DNA from: Aporrectodea caliginosa
Lineage: Eukaryota > Annelida > Clitellata > Crassiclitellata > Lumbricidae
Length of the DNA: 64,000 bases
Assembly (NCBI GenBank): GCA_020284085.1
Contig: JACEVL010000426.1
Coordinates: forward strand, 1,082,501-1,146,500
Direction of reading: 5' to 3'
Below are positions 49,101 through 58,769 of this stretch, one piece after another. A model generated the notes under the pieces. The model had not been told where the DNA came from. It made no database searches and worked only from the letters and a program-made list of their open reading frames with translations. The position numbers and the translations under genes were made by a program. How positions within the stretch are numbered: the stretch's first letter is position 1; every line of letters starts with the position of its first letter.

Positions 49101-52100
49101 ACTGTTAGTAATTAGACTGAGAACCAGATGGTCCAGAATGGTTGGAAAGGTTGATCAACAGTCAGTATAATCACGGTATTTAGGTTGAACAGTCTTGGCA
49201 CTGACTGAGAATTTAGTTAACCTTTTGAAAAAACAATCCTTTTGTTTATTTCTAGTTAAATCGAAATTTTCGTATGCTTACCCGCTACTACAAGAGTATC
49301 CATTCAAGCCAACTCTCGTGAGTGAATGTGAATTCTACCTCCTCGAAGCTCTCGTGAGTATTCTTCTATTTCATTTGCATTTCAGCTGTTTAGTTCTTAG
49401 AATCAGTGGTTAAATTCAGCCGAGTCTGAGATTCGCCACCTTTACTATGAGATCCACCACCTAAAAGAGGAGACTCGTCACCTATATGTGCTTTTGTCAA
49501 AATAATCAACCATGTGATTGTTTCATAAATGTTATGGGTTTTCCAAATAACGAGTAGTGAATATCATTTATAGTTGTTTTCGTCAGATAGGTGTGGGCTT
49601 TAGATGAAAAAATTCTGGGAGTAGTGAATATCATTTATAGTTGTTTTGTCAGATAGGTTTAGGCTTTAGATTTTCAAAAAATTCTGAGATCTGCCACCTC
49701 TGGGTGAGCAATTTTACCACCGCTTAGCACTTATTGAATTTTTTATATATTATACACCAAGAATGAACCTGAATAGCAAATATGTGGCAATAAAGATTTT
49801 CAGTTTACACTCATTTTGAATTATTGTGACTACCTTTGTCTAGTTCTGGTGCATTTAATTTCTCTTAGGATTGCAGTCTGATACTGTATCATCCGTACCG
49901 ATCTCTACTTCAAATCATTCAAGAATTCCAAGACGAGACCTTGCTTAGTACAGCATGGTAAGTTTGTTTGCGTATCTCATTGCAGCACAGAGACTAAACA
50001 AAAGATTTTAATTTTGGTTCAGGTTTGTTGGTGTTGGGAATGTTTTAGAGTTTGTTTACAGTTTCATATTAAATACTTGTATGTGTATTATGTTTTAAAA
50101 CTATTATCTCTTATTTCTGGCATGCAACAATCAAACATGCATTATTATGCAAACACACATTTGCAGTGCATGTATCAGATAATAGTAAACATCATGTCTT
50201 CACTTCATGAACTTCAATTAAAGTCGGAAAGAGTTTGCCTCTGTTAGGAAATATCTTGAATTTATGCTACAGAAATGCTTTTAACCTACTAGTTTCTTGT
50301 TTAAAATTAAATCAAACTCGGGATGATGGTCCACTGAACTTCAATAAAACGAGGTTTTACTGTAGTGCTACTACAGAAGGTTTAGTGTTTGTTTTGGGAA
50401 ATATCTTTTAAGAATTTATGCTACAGAAATATGCTTTTACTGTGCTTACTAGTTTCTTGTTTAAAATTAATCAGGTTTATATATTACCTTTTTAATACCT
50501 GGAAACAATATTGTGCATTTGGCTGTGTGAAAGATTGAAAATGGTATAAATTGTTTTCTTACTTTGCTAAAATATTGGTTCTTTGCTGTTCAAAAGGAAT
50601 GTGATAAACGACAGTCTGAGGACAGATGTTTCTCTTCTCTATCCGCCATATTTGATTGCACTTGGTGAGCAGAAGTTTTCTTATGACATAGAATGATCTT
50701 CGTTGTATACTTAGACTTGATAGAACTTCCTGTGTACAAATTATTTTCAATACCTGGCTAGCATTTTCTTCTGGAGCAGTATGGTCTTATAGCAACACTT
50801 GGGTTCGCTTGATAACACCAATATTTCATCTGCCTTTTGATTCTCAATGAGAATTCTAAAGTAGAGTTAGACAATGGTTATACTGCTGTACAATACTTAG
50901 CCATCTTAAACTATTCCACTCCCACATTTCTCTCTTATATCTGTTTAATGCAAAGTAATTCACACCAAAACAGTTTTGTGCTTTTGGGTTTTCTGTGGGC
51001 CTGGTGTGAATTTAAAGCCAGTCTACCATATTTCAATTTCTTACCCATTATACTTTCGAGGTGTAGACCAGAAGAAATATCATTGGATGCTATGCACACT
51101 CTGCACAAGTCATGCCTTTACTCTTTCAGATTTGGTAAATATGACAATATGTTTAGTGCTGTGACAGTTATGCTCCATGCCTTTCTTCAGACATTCCTGA
51201 ACTACTGCAGTTCAATCATATTAGGCCTCCCAAAATTCTAAATCCATCAGATTCTATCCATCCTGAACAGAGCCACCCAACTAGTGGCAAAAGGTGAATT
51301 GCTTTGTTTAGCTGCCTGGTGGATCTTCTGGTGTTTTGCTTCTGTATGTCGGCATGAGAAAACCATACCCTGTCATGTAGTGATCAATCTCTCTGTAGGT
51401 GCCTTCCTGTGAACATATGTAGGTACTGTTCCTTTAACTCGGCTCAAGAGTCATTCTGTTGTTATGGTAAAATGCACCTCTTTGGATCCCATTGAGTGGC
51501 ACTATATAAATGTTCAATTATAATCACAATTACAGATTGTGCTTTAGAGAGGTTCTGAATATGTGCTCACTCACCGTCATCTGCCTCAGGTTCATCTACT
51601 CATCATCCCATAGGCTTTCCACTCCACAGTGAAGTCTCACCTCTCAAGAATTCTTACCCTAATCCATCTGATCCTCCGCCTTCCAAGCTTTCTTGTGCTC
51701 AACGAAATCCACCTTAGCAGCTGCTCTGCCCCCCTCTCTGGTCTCTCTTGCAACTGGACTCCTACCTCCACCGGACTTTGATCTCTGATATGATGCAGCG
51801 CTCATGAGTAAGATGGTGCCCTTTAGAGTAGCGCTTTAGAAATTTGGAGTTTGCAATTTTACAAAATACAGCCATTCATACATATATACAAACATATACA
51901 CATAAATACAGACATACACATACTTGGGATTTTCTTAGATCAGACATAGTTTTTTGGGACATACCAACAGCAAACTTAAAGTGGCTTTAAAAATGCTTAT
52001 CATTACATTATGTTGAAGATCAGTTTGTTTTTATATACAGCTGGCTGTGTTTAAAGTGATTTTGTTGGCTTATAAAACTTGCTTTGGTTATTGAAATTTT

Positions 52101-53125
52101 GTCTGTGTTTCTGTTCACACAGCTGCTCTACATATGGCTGCTGTGATACAACAGAAAGACCTGAAACTTTGGTTTGCAGAACTCACTGTTGACCTCTCCA
52201 AGGTATTTTCTTACTTGAGGCTCAGAGCAGTATAAAGTTCACTGTGAAATCTCTGTGGTAATTCTCCCACTTTGAATGATGTTTTGCTTTTAGTTGTTGT
52301 GATGTAATACTGAGCATTAAGAAAGCAAGATGCTCATGTTGTGTGAGTTTGTTCAAGGGTCCTCACTATAGTCAGATAATCTCAAGGCAGGCTTTAAGAG
52401 CTTGCCAGATAGAGTGCTGAAAATACCAGTCTGCGCAAGTGATACTGCAGAGGCAAAGAACTCAAAAATATCAAAGCTTCAGTGTAAAGGAATAGCCCCT
52501 TTGATTGTAGTTATGACTTGCACTTGTAGGAGATCTTCCCATGGTGCAGAAGTCCAGTCATCGGGCAATCAAGAGGACTAATAGTCGCGGTGCACCAACT
52601 CTATAAATGCAGACACACTAGTGGAGTGATTGGCTAAACATTGATTTGGACCCGTTGGTTGATTAAGTTAAGGTGTTGGCAGTGCAAGGGTGATGTTGCA
52701 AGATGTGAGCAACTGTTAGAAGAGAGACATATAGGCAAGCTACTTGGGGCAAAAGCAATGCTTGCTGCCATCTTGATTCTTTAAGTTGGCCATGAAAGAA
52801 GACAAAGTGAGGGCCAGAGTCAGTAGCATTGGCCATCACTAGCTTTGAAGGAATGAGTGTGAGGGAGGTTTTCCTCAGATCGTGAACATGGGACTGCATA
52901 GTTTGTATTTGATAACCGCAGTTGGTATTGAGGTACATTGTGTATTTTCAGGTAATGGAAATAAGTCAAGAGATTTTGGCACTGTATGATCTGTGGAAGA
53001 CGTATGATATGAAGAAGGACACGGCTGCATTGCTGGAGCGCATGCCAAAGCCAAGAACGTCAAGGTCAGATGCTTGTCTTATTTGTCTATCGAAAGTGAA
53101 CATTTCAGCAAATGGTGTTTGGTAA
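40083..53125 (+). CDS. CCNC: Cyclin C (CCNC), ten coding exons
   Basis: Cyclin C partners CDK8/CDK19 in the kinase module of Mediator. Exons on the plus strand are 40083-40114, 43051-43157, 43782-43866, 45173-45242, 46337-46388, 49256-49353, 49869-49957, 50597-50664, 52123-52202 and 52952-53064 (or on to the stop at 53125). All join in one frame with GT/AG introns. If exon 10 runs to 53125 the protein has 284 residues; human cyclin C has 283. Conserved blocks are ANFWLSSHYQQWILD, LKMRQQVIATATVYFRRFY, SLKSIDPLLLAPTCVLLASK, KFSYAYPLLQEYPF, SECEFYLLEAL, YHPYRSLLQ, NDSLRTDVSLLYPPYLIAL, KLWFAELTVDLSK and MPKP. The typical EEFGV block reads EESGV. Large introns hold several transposons. MED4 is the divergent neighbour. 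Confidence 0.95.
40867..41706. mobile_element. TIR element in CCNC intron 1
   Basis: Left end gagctgtaccaat and right end attggtacagctc are exact inverses, each flanked by TA. CCGATTAT and CCGATAC motifs cluster inside both ends (40890-40950 and 41610-41650). No ORF. The TA flank would suit a Tc1/mariner-like mover, but the class is unproven. Confidence 0.7.
41368..41530. mobile_element. Nested hAT-like MITE
   Basis: Lies inside the element at 40867-41706. Its ends, cagtgtttccgttagagtcc and the inverse cactgtttttgttaacgtcc, agree at 15 of 20 positions; the flanking 8 bp are gccaccag and gccgccag, one mismatch apart. Contains ggacgtattt/ggacgtaaaa inverted subterminal blocks. Confidence 0.6.
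43051..43157 (+). CDS. CCNC: CCNC coding exon 2
   Basis: Acceptor GCTTGCAG|CCAGC and donor CAAG|GTTTGT. Encodes residues 11-46, QQWILDREEILCGRQDDFKV then EEDYKKIFIFFAQ. Confidence 0.93.
43196..43470 (+). mobile_element. Probable tRNA-derived SINE in CCNC intron 2
   Basis: A head with an A-box-like gatagcgcattagataac and a B-box-like gagatcgagtcccg is followed by a body and the 3' tail caataaagaatattattatt. The flanks ttgacaaatgg and ttgaccatatg may be a degraded target-site duplication. Confidence 0.55.
43782..43866 (+). CDS. CCNC: CCNC coding exon 3
   Basis: Acceptor TTTCAG|TGATTC and donor CCAG|GTTTGT. Encodes residues 47-74 with the nearly invariant RQQVIATATVYFRRFY helix of the first cyclin fold. 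A LINE fragment starts in the intron immediately after it. Confidence 0.95.
43890..44066 (+). mobile_element. LINE 3'-end fragment in CCNC intron 3
   Basis: Reads VAGPTTWNGLPTILL then LKTVLFNRGWAGSASE and a stop, followed by cttgaaggggcgctatataa. This is the C-terminus and 3' tail of the same LINE group as 25050-27130. It begins within 25 bp of the exon 3 donor. Confidence 0.85.
44163..45020 (-). mobile_element. LINE RT fragment, minus strand, in CCNC introns
   Basis: On the minus strand, LDYCNSILCRPHKIPY and, in another frame, LQSLLNCAAELVASLPQ belong to the RT connection region of CR1/L2-like LINEs (44200-44400). The upstream part to 45020 is open in pieces but not clearly assigned. Confidence 0.6.
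45173..45242 (+). CDS. CCNC: CCNC coding exon 4
   Basis: Acceptor TTTTGTAG|AAATTC and donor AGAA|GTAAGT. Encodes residues 75-98, NSLKSIDPLLLAPTCVLLAS. Confidence 0.95.
46337..46388 (+). CDS. CCNC: CCNC coding exon 5
   Basis: Acceptor TTAACAG|GAATCT and donor GTCG|GTAAGC. Encodes residues 99-115, ESGVIHSSKIVNVCTLV, the diverged equivalent of EFGVVSNTRLIAAATSV; the usual Phe is Ser. Confidence 0.85.
46455..46545 (+). mobile_element. Truncated terminal repeat of a mariner-like element
   Basis: The sequence tatatactcgcgtataagtcgag followed by TTTTTTTGG resembles a terminal repeat type common in animal genomes, and a nearby inverse tcaacttatacgag gives a short hairpin. No right end found. It lies 65 bp after the CCNC exon 5 donor. 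Confidence 0.4.
46890..48425 (-). mobile_element. CR1/L2-like LINE, minus strand, interrupted by a SINE
   Basis: From right to left on the minus strand: LPLLKKPDLDIDSLSNFRPISN-type sequence (48340-48250), NISKILERLV, then TETAL, where a SINE (47902-48119) interrupts, then DIFSS..DKR-like, LLFTTFTSPI, NADDTQLSL (about 47720), LAINPDKPEAIMFGS (about 47590), and a later AFHVAAPGNGIDYQ piece (47230). The catalytic box reads NADD. Internal deletion removes the segment before the C-terminus. Confidence 0.8.
47902..48119 (-). mobile_element. tRNA-derived SINE, full-length, inserted in LINE
   Basis: On the minus strand it starts ggcgcggtggtgtagggg (A-box-like) and has a perfect B box ggttcgaatcc at about 48055-48065. 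The body contains gtgaaactccgattcagtg, and the 3' part gcgcctctgagtagaaatct then ggggcac is shared with LINE tails in this window, followed by a CATA-unit tail. Head plus LINE-like tail is the standard design of a SINE that borrows its partner's reverse transcriptase. Confidence 0.85.
48426..49255. other. CCNC intron 5, distal part; nothing recognised
   Basis: AT-rich intron sequence with no recognisable repeat or exon. Confidence 0.4.
49256..49353 (+). CDS. CCNC: CCNC coding exon 6
   Basis: Acceptor TTTCTAG|TTAAAT and donor GCTCTC|GTGAGT. Encodes residues 116-148 with KFSYAYPLLQEYPFKPTL and SECEFYLLEAL. Confidence 0.95.
49552..49690. repeat. Tandem duplication, ~65-bp unit, CCNC intron 6
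   Basis: The unit gtagtgaatatcatttatag...tagatgaaaaaattctg occurs twice in tandem with small changes. Confidence 0.8.
49869..49957 (+). CDS. CCNC: CCNC coding exon 7
   Basis: Acceptor CTCTTAG|GATTGC and donor CATG|GTAAGT. Encodes residues 149-177, DCSLILYHPYRSLLQ and following. Confidence 0.95.
50250..50475. repeat. Duplicated ~65-bp block in CCNC intron 7
   Basis: The block aatttatgctacagaaatgc ... ctagtttcttgtttaaaatt at 50257-50312 returns at 50412-50470 with a few inserted bases. Confidence 0.75.
50597..50664 (+). CDS. CCNC: CCNC coding exon 8
   Basis: Acceptor TTCAAAAG|GAATGT and donor CTTG|GTGAGC. Encodes residues 178-200, WNVINDSLRTDVSLLYPPYL and IAL. Confidence 0.95.
51040..51860 (+). 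mobile_element. LINE RT fragment in CCNC intron 8
   Basis: Plus-strand pieces LNYCSSIILGLPKF and ILNRATQLVAKG (51195-51290) match the RT connection region of L2-like LINEs, and LAAALPPSLVSLATGLLPPP (51712-51770) fits near the C-terminus. The end reads gagtagcgctttagaaattt and ACATA units. Confidence 0.65.
52123..52202 (+). CDS. CCNC: CCNC coding exon 9
   Basis: Acceptor TTCACACAG|CTGCTC and donor CCAAG|GTATTT. Encodes residues 201-227, ALHMAAVIQQKDLKLWFAEL then TVDLSK. Confidence 0.95.
52952..53125 (+). CDS. CCNC: CCNC coding exon 10 (end uncertain)
   Basis: Acceptor TTTTCAG|GTAATG. Encodes VMEISQEILALYDLWKTYDM and on to ERMPKPRTS. Two endings are possible: a splice at 53064 (AAG|GTCAGA) to a further exon I did not find, or read-through of 20 more codons (RSDACLICLSKVNISANGVW) to TAA at 53123-53125. 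Confidence 0.8.
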   Translation, partial: VMEISQEILALYDLWKTYDMKKDTAALLERMPKPRTSRSDACLICLSKVNISANGVW

Positions 53126-56100
53126 TTAGACTCCCAGCAGACTCTGGATCTACAATTTAAAGTAAATCTACTAATCTATTTAGGCCAAATTGTTAAGTTT
53201 TTTTATTTATCTCTATGTAAGTTTGGTATAGTTACAACTATGTGTGTGCTTTAAGTGTACATAAGTTAAAATATTTTGAATCTGTTTGAATGTTATGTTT
53301 GCTAAGATTAGTCTAGATTACTTGTATTTGCCTTGGTTAACTAATTGTTAAGCCATTATCTGTTTCATTCCTTGTGGCTTGATGCAGAATGTAATTTCAT
53401 TTTTAAACCTGCTTAGGATTGAGTAAAATTAAAATGGCAGGACCACAGCATGGGGCCTAAATGCAGTCCTGTCAAATGCCATACCAAATCTATGTTGGAA
53501 ACCCATTTATGTATTCTGCTTTTATCAATTGCCATGCAAAATATGTGTACCGATATTTTTGTGTGTGAATATGTATTTATGTATGTATGTGAACTCCTAC
53601 TATAGCACGTTTTAAGTATCTTGCAAAAGCACTGCCCATGTCAAACTAACGATGTTATAGTCATTGATCTTTAACAAAAGTTGTTAATAAGCAAACTGTG
53701 CTCAGGTAACTAGAAGAGTCACCACAGGCGCGTTCCCACAGACACGTAGAGTCCAGCTGATGGCTCCCATCCAGAGCTGATCATAGGCAGAATGTTCCGA
53801 GTTAGTGACTATGTGGAGGGAATTTCTCTGGGTCTGTGGAGGATGACATTCACAGCCAGCAAATGTTCGTTGAGTTGCCACAGTAAAAACCAATCCACGA
53901 ACTCACTTGGTCTCTTCAAATGGAGTTTGAAACTGTGATGGCCTGAAACCTATTGGCAGGAAGAGTCTGTGTTTATTTTCCTTGAGACCTGAATAACAAT
54001 TTATAAACTCCATCACTAAGCAACAATGACAATCGAGTGAAATAGCTCCAAGAATTTATGCTAGGTCACATTAGAATGCCCAAACAAACTAAAATTTTCT
54101 AACAAGAGCTGCATATGATCAACTAATTGTTAATGAACTACCAGTAGGATATTGTTACTGCTCTCGATGTAATTAAAAACCTTGCAAAACACATTGCATC
54201 ACAATTCGACCGTTGTTTGAGATGAAACTGTTGCATTCTGTTGTAGTCCTCAACTGCACGATATGGCAACACATCAGGAGCTTCGTATGATGCAACAATC
54301 AGTCCATGTTGCAAAGAATTCATCCCAAGTTATGTAATACAGACATTTCTAGGTTATTGATAGGTTCTTGAAATGCACCTACCTGCGTTCTCTTGTGATG
54401 AATGATTCCTCTGGTTTTGCTAGGTTCTCGGAATTCCTCTTATGTTCTTAATCATAATTAGGTTATTGCAAAGGTTGTTTCTTTTAAAGTTTTGTTTGCA
54501 AGCGAGCAGTGACTTTGCGTTTGGTTTAAGTTAGGAAATCCCTGTTGTAAAGCAGTTTCAATTGTGTTGAGATCATTCCATTTCCTTTAGACATTTTGCT
54601 GTTTTTGCCAAAGTACTTGTTAGGCATTGATACAGTTGAAAGAATTTTAGCTTCTCAACATCTAATAACAGCTGACATACGACGTTGTGCTTTTATGTCA
54701 TTGGTGATTGCAGTTTGAATCAAGATTTGTGGAGACAGTTGCTCTTTATCAACATTTCCCGAGTTCTTTCTTAATTGTCAGTGATGAGCTTGCATTTATA
54801 TGTTACAAGTTTTTAGCTGTTCAAAGTACTCGCAAAGCGGTTAATTAATTCTTTAGATGTTTCCAGTGAACAAGTTATGTGGCCTGTAAGTCCAAGGGTA
54901 CTCTGTACCAGTGTTCTGAACATTGTCGGAGCCAAGTATCAAATAAATGAGTAAGGCCATTCAACAAAGGTGTATAAATCGAAGTTGAATTGAGTGGAAG
55001 AGAGTTTTACAGATTTCTAAATATTTAACTGTGAAGGGTTTCTAATGAAAGCCCCGAGTCTTGTAAATTGGTGATACAAGTAGGTATGTAAGTACCTATG
55101 TTATGATATGTACTATGCTATGTGCATGTAGATGGGAGTGTGGCTGTTAGTTTGTAACAACTGCAAGTGGACACCAGTTCTCCGAGACCATGAGTTGAGT
55201 GTTGTAGAATGAGCATGTTTCACTATGGTCATTAAGTATGACTTTATGGTCACAATATGGGCCAAGCGAGTTTGAGATGCTATGGAAATCACTCTACTTA
55301 TTGTGATAATGTCTGAATACATTGCATTTCATGTAGTTCGTCTAATTTATTTTCTATTCAGCTGACTCTTCTGCCCAATTCCCCTATTGACCAGCTTGTT
55401 CCATATTGTAGATGTTTCAAGCTCATTACAAAAGTTAAAAGTTGTTCATGAAGATTACTGCATTCATATCGAAATAGATTTGATCAATTTCACTTTCTGT
55501 TTGAATGAAGATGCTATAACTACCTGTTCATTCAAGATTCAAATTTGATACCCTTGTAATGTAATCAATTGTAATAAGAAATTTGTGTAGTGCAACTTCA
55601 AAAGAAGCACCCTATGCTAGCCTATGAGATCAGGCAAAAGATTGTAAACAAATATGATGCACTTTTGAGACTTCCCTCCCCTTGCATGCCACTCTTAGCC
55701 TCGGCAGATGTCCGGCTTGTCCGCACTCCAGTGGAATACCTGTCCTAGATGAGGAGGCTTCCTGTTGATCTTGCAGGCTAACTGTGCTACCAGGTGGGGG
55801 TGCTTTGATAACTGCTGGTCCAGCAAAGGACTCCAACTGGATCCAATCAACAGAGGCTGTCTTCACTGACCTAAGTTAGTGTTTCTTGTGTAGGATGTAC
55901 TAAATTAACCGGATATAACAAGTTTAGATGTGGGCAATTGGGCATCCGCTTGTGTTCATGACCCCCCTCCCACTGTTCTCATTTTTGTGACCCCTCCATC
56001 CTCTCTCTGTGGATGTACTTAATAGACGACCCGTAAAGCTTTTCATTTCTACATAGTTCGTGCATATGCAAAGAATGCAACCAGAGCAGTAACCAGTGAC

Positions 56101-56197
56101 AGTCTTTGGCGTGCCTACGTAAAATAACGGATATAAACCAATGGATTTGATCCAGAGTTGATGACACGATGTTTGGAGCTCTTTTATAACGTTGCAT
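53126..56197. other. No further gene recognised
   Basis: AT-rich. If cyclin C has another exon it should lie here. A minus-strand frame at 55630-55866 (KTASVDWIQLESFAGPAVIK and following), preceded on that strand by an acceptor-like ttaggtcag, looks more protein-like than its surroundings, but I recognise no family and see no partner exon. Confidence 0.4.
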
Positions 56198-56201
56198 CAA
56201 T

Positions 56202-56772
56202 AATGTATGTATGTATGAGCACCATAGGCGTAGCTACATGAAGACAGGAGGAGGCAATTGCCTCCTCTTGGTTTTTCCATATAGTGGAGTTTCAATTGAT
56301 CAACGACGCAAATGACCAGGATTTTGGCAAGTTGCCTCCTCTTGAATTGAAGTGTCGTGTCTGGAAATCTGGGAAAAAAGGTCAAATGAAAAAAAAAAGG
56401 TCATCGGAGTTTTTAAAGAAAGTTTTAAAGAAAGTCTAAAAAAAGTCATCGGATTTTTTAAAGAAAGTTAAAAAATGTCTAAAAAAAGGTCATTGGGAAA
56501 AATATGCACTGGTCTGTGAAAGTTGCCTCCTCTTGAATTTAAGTCTGGCTACGCCACTGGATGAGCACTTGTTATAGCGCCCCTTCAAGATTTCTACTCA
56601 GAGGCTTTGATTGACTACAGCGCGGTCACTGAATCGGAGTTTCACGCCCGAAGCACATGAACAATTGCGAGTGAAGGACTTGCCCAGGGTCCCTAAGCGG
56701 CGGCTTGAGGTGGATCCGAACCCGCAACCCTCCGGCTGCAAGGCACCGAACATACCCCTACACCACCGCGCC
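56202..56772 (-). mobile_element. tRNA-derived SINE with a DNA transposon inside
   Basis: A second copy of the SINE at 47902-48119: minus-strand head ggcgcggtggtgtagggg, near-perfect B box ggttcggatcc, same body and tail. The octamer caataatg borders both sides (56198-56205 and 56774-56781), a target-site duplication. The tail is interrupted at 56223-56559 by a hAT-like element. Confidence 0.85.
56223..56559. mobile_element. hAT-like MITE inserted in the SINE
   Basis: Ends cataggcgtagcta and the inverse cagtggcgtagcca. The SINE tail bases atgagcac are present on both sides (56215-56222 and 56561-56568), a clean 8-bp target-site duplication with one extra G at the right edge. The element holds two ttgcctcctcttg blocks as subterminal inverted partners and AAAGAAAGT(T) runs in the middle. 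No ORF. Confidence 0.85.
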
Positions 56773-56789
56773 CCAATAATGACATATGA

Positions 56790-57143
56790 CGACAGATGAT
56801 CTGGTCCACCAAAGAGATTATAGAAGAGCGGGTCCACCGCTGTAGGGCATACGATTTCCTCATCAATGACCAGTCAGCTGCATTTGGCAGGGTAGATGAC
56901 GCAAAATTCGGACAGCTAGTCCAAGGACCATGAATGAGGTCTGTGCGGGCACTTCTGTAATGCAACATCGGGCCTTCTCGGTCGTGGGACGGGGTATCTG
57001 GAATGGGCTTCCTCTAGAGATCTATATCTCCTACCCAGGAACTCTTCACCTGCATTTTATACCTCTGTGAAAGCTACTCATCAGACGTGGTTGGGCCGGG
57101 AGCGCCTCTGAGTAGATATCTTGAAGGGGCACTATATCAAGTT

Positions 57144-57190
<47 letters not shown>

Positions 57191-57205
57191 CGATTGATTG
57201 TTCGG
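56790..57205 (+). mobile_element. LINE 3' fragment with (TTGA)n tail
   Basis: Plus-strand pieces LPRNSSPAFYTSVKATHQTW (57028-57090) and an LGRERL-like end precede atatcttgaaggggcactat and then eight to nine TTGA/ATTG units at 57145-57199. It is the 3' end of a CR1/L2-like copy. Confidence 0.75.
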
Positions 57206-58435
57206 GGCAGGCATTCGTCGGTGTATGGCCGATTGAACCTTTTACGACTACACGATTGATGGCTGACGCGACTTAAGATTAGAATCTGCCTTTTGTTGGA
57301 TTCGTATAGCTCGACCACAACAGACGGAAACTGGGAATGGTAATTATACGTATAGTTGACTGTAAGAATGCATTTCCTATCGATTGCCCTGTGACCATGT
57401 CAACAAGTGTTGTAGAGCCCTCCAGCTTCTTTGCTAAGTCACAGCGTTGAAGGCATGGTCAAAGCTACATGTGGACCTAGTAGGCCTACTGTTATTTGGA
57501 AAGCCCCGTCTGAACGTTGAATCGTAGCATCTGCCATGATGAGGGTAGGCATGGCCGAGAATTGTTAACCTAAGCTAAATCTAGAGAGCAAGGTCAATCA
57601 GAAGGAGCGCCGCTTGTGGCTGCTGGACGGGTAGTGCTGAACTCTGCTAGTTTTCGCTGTTTTCGAGGCGCCCTTGTAACGGCATGGCTGTGTTACGGCG
57701 CCATATAAATTGTCACTGTTATTATTATTATTATTAATTAGACAAAGCGATTGGATGAAGTAAGAGTATTGAAAGAGATACTCTTAAGTTCTGAAGATTA
57801 GCGGAGGAACTGACATTTGCCTTGGGTTCCCTTTTTATCTCTTCGTAAATTTAAGTCTTACTTGGTCACAAAAACCAAGATCTCTATCTAAGCCCTATAG
57901 CCTAGTTACGTCGACTGATGAAACATTGAAATGTGCGTGTGTGTTTGTTTGATGTTTCTAAGAAACATCCTCGTCAAAGAAGGCATAAGCCTGCCGTCAA
58001 AATCCTCGGCTACGTTTTTCACGTTTTGTTAGAGGAAAATTATCCAGTTCATAAATACATGTATAGCCCATGCTTAAAGATTAACAATAGCCGACTCAAA
58101 TTTTAGCGTTTACTAATTAGACAAAACTCTTCATTACCTTAGCGTGGATCATAATATTCCGACCTTGTAGGTTGTCTGTGGATTGCCCCGTTGTTGCATT
58201 TCAAAACGATTGATCCTGGTTTAAGCCTACGACTTTCAGCTAGCAGTTTATGTCTGACGCGTGGATCAACACAGCTGTCTCACAGAAGTTTTACTATTAC
58301 AAGGTCATTGCTCTGCCAGCATTTCCAAGGGCACTAGATGGACCCACATGGGTTCTACACAGGGTCGGAAGTTCCATATGGGACTATTGGTCCCACATGA
58401 GCTCCATGTTAGCAGGCGTTGCTGTAGTAGTGACA
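57206..58435. other. No gene recognised; another LINE-like tail
   Basis: Around 57665-57740 the motif ggcgccatataaat followed by ATT units is the tail of another retroposed copy. The rest shows nothing recognisable. Confidence 0.45.
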
Positions 58436-58442
58436 GGCGTTT

Positions 58443-58475
<33 letters not shown>

Positions 58476-58640
58476 AAAATTTATATAGCGCCTCTTCAAG
58501 GGCTCTACTCAGAGGCGCTCCCAAGCCAGGCCTGATCATACAGAAAAGTCTTCAATTGGGCGTAGAAGGAAGCCGAGTGAATGCGAGGAGATAACCGAAG
58601 GAAAGATGGTAAGAAAGATGGTTTATCCCCAAAGAATTTA
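58436..58640 (-). mobile_element. LINE 3' fragment, minus strand, (TTGA)n tail
   Basis: On the minus strand the sequence gagcgcctctgagtagagcc is followed by cttgaagaggcgctatataa and six to seven TGAT units. Upstream residues (AFTRLPSTPN, GLAWERL-like) fit the C-terminus of the same LINE group. Confidence 0.7.
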
Positions 58641-58769
58641 TTTATAATCTACTTTAAAGGAATCTGATGGCCTATTGCTTCCATTCTTATCCTTATTTGT
58701 GGCATGCAAACAACATGAACAATCTTTTTCATCCGAGTTTCTATAATTATGTCTCCCAACCTTCGCCTC

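Noticed and set aside
55630..55866. Terminal exon of an unknown minus-strand gene
   Set aside because: Acceptor-like sequence and open frame only; no family or partner exon recognised.
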